From Mauremys mutica (lineage: Eukaryota; Chordata; Testudines; Geoemydidae), in contig NC_059072.1 of assembly GCF_020497125.1 (NCBI RefSeq), positions 273,278,045-273,342,044 of the forward strand: a DNA stretch of 64,000 nucleotides, given 5' to 3'. Under the pieces are notes generated by a model. It was not told the DNA's origin and ran no database searches. It saw nothing but the letters and a program-made list of their open reading frames with translations. The translations under genes and the position numbers were made by a program. This document shows, piece by piece, positions 59,647 to 64,000 of the stretch. Within the stretch, counting starts at the first letter, position 1; every line of letters begins with the position of its first letter.

Positions 59647-59912
59647 ACAACTGCTACAAGAAGCAATGGGCTTAAATTGCAGCAAGGGAGGTTTAGTTGG
59701 ACATTAGGAAAAACTTCCCAACATTGAGGTTGGCTAAGCACTGAAATAAATTGCCTATGGAGGTTGTGGAATCTCCATCATTGGAGATTTTTAAAAGCAG
59801 GTTAGGCAAACATCTGTCAGGAATGGTCTAGATAATACTTCGTCCTGCCATGAGTGCAGGGGATGGCCTAGATGACTTCTTGAAGTCCCTACCAATCCTA
59901 TGATTCTCCGAT
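59647..59912 (+). mobile_element. CR1 LINE, 3' end
   Basis: AAGAAGCAATGGGCTTAAAT, GTTGGACATTAGGAAAAA, then the tail CCTATGATTCTCCGATAA. This is a short decayed CR1 3' end. Confidence 0.8.
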
Positions 59913-59931
59913 AATCTAATACAGGGATCGG

Positions 59932-59953
59932 CAGCCTTTGGCATGCAGGCTCA
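59932..59953. mobile_element. Left end of a hAT MITE, 22 bp only
   Basis: CAGGGATCGGCAGCCTTTGG is the family end. The element stops after about 22 bases and CR1 sequence begins, with no right half downstream. Confidence 0.7.
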
Positions 59954-60968
59954 ACAGGTAGTGATCAATGGCTCGATGTCTAGTTGGCAGCTGGTATCAA
60001 GCAGGGTGCCCCTGGGGTCAGTCCTGGGGCCGGTTTTGTTCAACATTTATTAATGATCTGGATGATGGGATGAATTGCATACTCAGCAAGTTCATGGATG
60101 ACACTAAGGTGTGGGGAGAGGTAGATACGCTGGAGGGTAGGAATATGGGCCAGAGTGACCTAGACAAACTGGAGGATTGGGCCAAAAGCAATCTGATGAG
60201 GTTCAACAAGGACAAGTGCAGAGTCCTGCACTTAGGATGGAAGAATCCCATGCACCACTACAGGCTGGGGACCAACAGCTTTGCAGAAAAGGACCTGGGG
60301 ATTACAGTGGATGAGAAGCTGGATATGAGTCAGCTGCATGCCCTTGTTGCCAAGAAGGCCAATGGCATATTGGTCTGTATTAATAGGAGTATTGCCAGCA
60401 GGTCGAGGGACGTGATCATTCCCCTCTGTTCGGCATTGGTGAGGCCTCATCTGGAGTACTATGTCCAGTTTGGGGCCTCACACTACAAGAAGGATATAGA
60501 AAAATTGTAAAGAATCCAGTGGAGGGCAACAAAAATGATTAGGGGGCTGAAGCACATGCCTTATGAGGAGAGGCCGAGGGAATGGGCATTATTTATTCTG
60601 CAGAAGAGAAGAATGAAGGGGGATTTGATAGCTGCTTTCAACTACTTGAAGGAGGGTTCCAAAGAGGTTGGAGCTAGGCTGTTCTCAGTGGTGGCAGATG
60701 ACAGAACAAGGAATAATGGTCTCAAGTTGCAGTGGGAGGGTCTAGGTTGGATATTAGGAAAAACTATTTCACTAGGAGAGTGGTGAAATACTGGAATGGG
60801 TTAACTAGGGAGGTGGTTGAATCTCCATTCTTAGAGGTTTTTAAGGCCTGGCTTGACAAACCCCTGTCTGGAATGATTTAGTTGGTGTTGGTCCTGCTTT
60901 GAGGAGGGGATTGGACTAGATAACCTCCTGAGGTCTCTTCCAACCCTAATATTCTATGATTCTATGAT
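59954..60968 (+). pseudogene. CR1 LINE, 5'-truncated, ORF2 C-terminal half
   Basis: A 180-residue frame (59968-60510) has [22 protein letters not shown], with MDD in place of the usual F/YADD catalytic box, then [18 protein letters not shown] and RPHLEYYVQFGASHYKKDIE. A stop (KL then TAA) breaks it at 60508. The frame at 60535-60786 resumes with MIRGLKHMPYEERPREWALF. The tail ATTCTATGATTCTATGA ends it near 60968. Confidence 0.92.
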
Positions 60969-62522
60969 AAGAACTGCCATACTGGATAATATCGAAGGTC
61001 CATCTAGCCCAGTATCCTGTTTTCTGACAGTGGCCAATGCTCTTTCCCGACTTCTGGCAAACAGAAGCTAGGGACACCATCCCTGCCCTGCCAGGCTAAT
61101 AGCCATTGTTGGACCTATCCTTCATGAATTTATTTAGTTCCTTTTTAAACCTTGTTATAGTCTTGGCCTTCACAACGTCCTCTGGCAAAGAGTTCCACAG
61201 ATTGATAGTGCATTGTGTGACGAAATACTTCCTTTTGTTTGTTTTAAACTGTCCGAAATAGATTTTAACAGGACAAGATGGCCGTGGACCGACAATTGGC
61301 CATCCAAAGCCATAACTTCGTATCGGATTGCGACATAAACCTGCTACTATTAATTTAATTTGGTGACCCCTAGTTATGGTGTTATGAGAAGGAGTAAATA
61401 ACCCTTCCTTATTTACTTTCTCCACACCAGTCATGATTGTATAGATCTCGATTATATCCTCTCTTAGTCATCTCTTTTCCAAGTGGAAAAGTCCCAGTCT
61501 TATTAATCACTCCTCATACGAAAGCAGTTCCATACCCCTAATCATTTTTGTAGCTCTTTTTCTGAACCTTTTCTTATTCCAATATTTCTTTTTTGAGATG
61601 AGGCCACCACATCTGCATGCAGTATTCAAGATGTGGGTGTATAATGGATTTATATAGAGGCAATATGGCATTTTCTGTCATATTATCTATCCCTTTCTTA
61701 ATGATTCCAAGCATTCTGTTCGCCTTTTTGACTATCGTTGCACATTGAGTGGATGTTTTCAGATAACCATCCACAGTGACTCCAAGATCTCCTTCTTGAG
61801 TGGTAACAGCTAATTTAGATCCCGCCATTTTATATGTATAGTTGGGATTATGTTTTCCAATGTGCATTACTTTGCATTTATCAACATTGAATTTCATCTC
61901 CCATTTTGTTGCCCAGTCACCTAGTTTTGAGAGATCCTTTTGTAGCTCTTTGCAGTCTGCCTGGGACTTAACTATCTTGAGTAGTTTTGTATCATCTGCA
62001 TATTTTGCCACCTCACTGTTTACCTCCTTTTCCAGATCATTTATGAATATGTTCAACAGGAGTGGGCCCAGTACAGACCCCTGGAGGACACCACTATTTA
62101 CTTCCCTCCATTCTGAAAACTGACCATTTATTCCTACCCTTCATTTCCTATCTTTTAACCAGTTACCAATCCAGGAGAGGACCTTCCCTCGTATCCCATG
62201 ACAGCTTAATTTGCTTAAGAGCCTTTGGTGAGAGACCTTGTCAAAGGCTTTCTGAAAATCTAAGTACACTATATCCATTGTATTCCGTTTGTCAACATGC
62301 TTGTTGACCTCCACAAAGAATTCCAGTAAATTGATTAAGCATGTTTTCCCTTTAAGAAAAAAGCATGTTGACTCTTCCCCAGCAAATTATGTTCGTCTAT
62401 GTGTCTGACAATTTTTTTCTTTACCACAGTTTCAACCAGTTTGCCCAGTACTGAAATCAGGGTTACTGGTGTGTAATTGCTGGGATCACCTCTGGAGCAC
62501 ATTTAAAAAATTGGCGTCACAA
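60969..62522 (-). pseudogene. L3-like CR1-clade LINE, 3' half with reverse transcriptase
   Basis: It is the second copy of the family at 32413. The 3' part reads VEKVNKEGLFTPSHNT and NLWNSLPEDVVKAKTITRFK (61096-61434). The 160-residue frame at 61574-62056 has NIFINDLEKEV, KYADDTKLLK (the catalytic box) and KANRMLGIIKKGIDNMTENA. Upstream (62057-62520) the reading continues in other frames. An 86-bp LTR sits at 61250-61335. The 5' end is truncated near 62522. Confidence 0.88.
61250..61335 (-). mobile_element. 86-bp mini-LTR
   Basis: The plus strand starts TGTCCGAAAT and ends GGATTGCGACA, the same ends as the 1,257-bp LTR at 15657. A perfect 5-bp duplication TAAAC flanks it (61245-61249, 61336-61340). 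ACAAGATGGCCGTGGACCGA and ATTGGCCAT follow 16850-16885 closely. About 1.17 kb of middle sequence is absent. Confidence 0.85.
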
Positions 62523-63050
62523 TAGTCATTGATGTTTATTGTTGTAGGTGTTTTTTTGTTTGTTTGTTTGTTTTAGTTTTTTGTTTATTGTTGAGGTTTT
62601 GTTTTTCAAAAGACAATTAATTACAAAGTCATATCTAGTGGAAATGCCAACAAATTCAGAAACTTATTAAAAACTCTCAAGTAATCTCTGAGAAATTAAT
62701 TAAAGTTCCAGAGATACAGAAATCACTGAGTATAAATGTTTAATTGTTTAAATACCCAAGTAAAGCATCATTTTCCTTTTTAATTACAAAAGTTTCAGAA
62801 AAATATAACAAAACTTGTAAGTATTCCTGTACTGTTCATTTTATGCTAACAATAGTGATCCCAATTCAAAATATCTATTCCTCCTCTCTTCCATCTTTTA
62901 GTAGAAAGAATTTGATATTAATCTCATATTCTGCTTTTCCTACATATCAGTAAATTAAAAACTACAAGGCTCCAAAATTAAATATGCAGAATCAGTCCCC
63001 TGTAATAAAACCATTAACTTCTCAATTGTAAATAAAACTTTCAGAGATGT
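62523..63050. other. Unassigned DNA with T/G-rich tract
   Basis: GTTTGTTTGTTTGTTTT repeats lie at 62555-62600. Nothing else is recognised. Confidence 0.45.
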
Positions 63051-63829
63051 TGTCATAAATATAAAGGGAAGGGTAACCACCTTTCTGTATACAGTACTAT
63101 AAAATACCTCCTGGCCAGAGGCACAAAATCGGTTTACCGTGTGGCAAATTGCCGGTACTGTTATGCTGGGTCTCGCGCTTTTTCTTCTTTGGGGAAGGTT
63201 CAGGGCGCCATTGCTTGCCTCTGAACCGGTATTTTTAATTACCCCACTAGTGTCCTTGAGGAGTAGAGTGGAGAGGGAGGGACCTGGGCCCACCCTCTTC
63301 TCCAGGTCCCAACCCAGGGACCCTGAGGTTAGTGGTGAACCACTTGAAATGGTGGTTCCTTCCCCTGGGCTACTTCCCTCTCCTGCCCTTCAGCTTGTGG
63401 AGGGACTTCTTGCCTTCCTTCTACACAAGCCAGGTGCCCCTTACCTAGGGGTTTTTTGGACTTCTCAGCCCACCGCAGCACTCCTCCGAACTTTCCTTTT
63501 GTCTCTCTTCAAAACTGTTCTCTGCTTCAACTCCTTCAAACCGCTCTCTGCTCCAACCAAACCTTCCTGCTCCAACCCCCACACTGTCTGACTGAAGCAG
63601 GGGGTTTATATCATGTGACTGACTGCTGGTGCTCTAATTGGCTTCAGGTGCTCTAATTGGCTTCAGGTGCTCTAGTTAATCTATAGCAAACCTTCCTCCC
63701 CTTGCAGGGAATAAGGCTCCCTGCTAACCCTCTCCTGCTGCCCTCTGGCCATGCTGTATCACAACCTGTAAAGGGTTAAGAAGCTTGGGTAAGCTAGCTG
63801 GCACCTGACCAAAAGGACCAATAAGGGGA
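63051..63829 (+). mobile_element. LTR (TGTCATAAATATAAAGGG type), interrupted
   Basis: It starts TGTCATAAATATAAAGGGAA, wording I associate with a turtle ERV LTR. It is split at about 63139 by another LTR and resumes with ACCTGTAAAGGGTTAAGAAG (63764) and GGCACCTGACCAAAAGGACC. A further LTR start cuts it at 63830. Its own 3' end is not in view. Confidence 0.65.
63140..63763 (-). mobile_element. LTR nested in the previous LTR, about 624 bp
   Basis: The plus strand starts TGTGGCAAATTGCC and ends CTGTATCACA. On the minus strand it begins TGTGATACAGC, a second ERV LTR type. The flanks share ACC but not a full 5-bp word, so the boundary is approximate. The 150-residue plus frame (63139-63591) inside it is antisense LTR sequence. 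Confidence 0.6.
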
Positions 63830-64000
63830 TGTTATATCCTTGGGGCAGCCGGTGTAGGAAGCAATCACTTGAGGCCAGAGAGCAGGCAGCTAACCAAAAC
63901 CTCCATTTTATTTACATATATACAGAGAAATCCTCAACCGGTTGAAACCGGTTGAGCTAACCCATAATAATCTAACTCAGTTGCCATAGCAACAAAACCA
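63830..64000 (-). mobile_element. Possible third LTR, cut by window edge
   Basis: The host LTR wording stops at AAGGGGA, and TGTTATATCCTTGGGG begins. On the minus strand AAATAAAATGG (near 63903-63913) could be a polyadenylation signal. The other end is not visible. Confidence 0.4.

Noticed and set aside
63139..63591. A 150-residue plus-strand gene
   Set aside because: It is the antisense of an ERV LTR, with Pro/Leu/Ser-rich content and no motif.

Overview
This looks like a stretch of vertebrate nuclear DNA that is poor in genes and rich in transposable elements, most likely from a turtle (a crocodilian is the main alternative). The basis is the mix of repeats. There are many CR1-clade LINE copies whose 3' ends carry the sauropsid-type ATTCTATGATTCTATGA tail. 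There is also a second, L3-like CR1-clade LINE, many long fold-back hAT MITEs, PIF/Harbinger fragments, a Penelope-like element with a GIY-YIG motif, several solo LTRs and one defective endogenous retrovirus. I found no convincing host exon, no tRNA or rRNA gene and no CRISPR-like array. Every long open frame that I could interpret falls inside a mobile element or a GC-rich fold-back repeat.

Layout. 1-9.4 kb: fold-back MITEs, a 723-bp Charlie-type hAT element, a 5'-truncated CR1, then a decayed Penelope-like element split by two hAT MITEs. 9.8-14 kb: an L1-like ORF2 remnant, a GC-rich repeat, a 1,080-bp solo LTR flanked by CCCCT, and a Harbinger-type MITE flanked by TTA. 14.1-19.5 kb: one CR1 copy with remains of ORF1 (esterase-type domain) and ORF2 (endonuclease and reverse transcriptase), split by a 1,257-bp solo LTR. 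20.5-30.2 kb: Harbinger/Chompy-like remnants, including a broken transposase, six hAT fold-back MITEs and a 2.1-kb element with TCTACACTA-type ends. 30.8-36.1 kb: CR1 and L3-like fragments nested up to three levels deep. 40.4-48.7 kb: an old CR1 broken by a 7.4-kb gammaretrovirus-like provirus on the minus strand. 48.8-51.7 kb: a Ty3/gypsy integrase remnant and low-copy repeats. 51.8-59.2 kb: mostly sequence I do not recognise, plus a CR1 and tRNA-like fold-back DNA. 59.2-64 kb: MITE, CR1 and L3-like fragments, an 86-bp mini-LTR, and LTRs nested inside one another at the window edge.

The elements can be ordered by insertion. The provirus is younger than its host CR1: its LTRs differ at about 6 of 449 positions by hand count, whereas the CR1 is heavily decayed. 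The 1,257-bp and 86-bp LTRs share their ends and both landed in CR1-clade elements. The hAT MITEs are identified most securely, by 8-bp target duplications read directly for eight elements. No element here looks able to move on its own. I do not see a new host system. The most unusual items are the architecture of the provirus, the extra 22 bp at its 3' end, the mini-LTR, and one fold-back MITE whose core matches the others but whose ends are of a different type.
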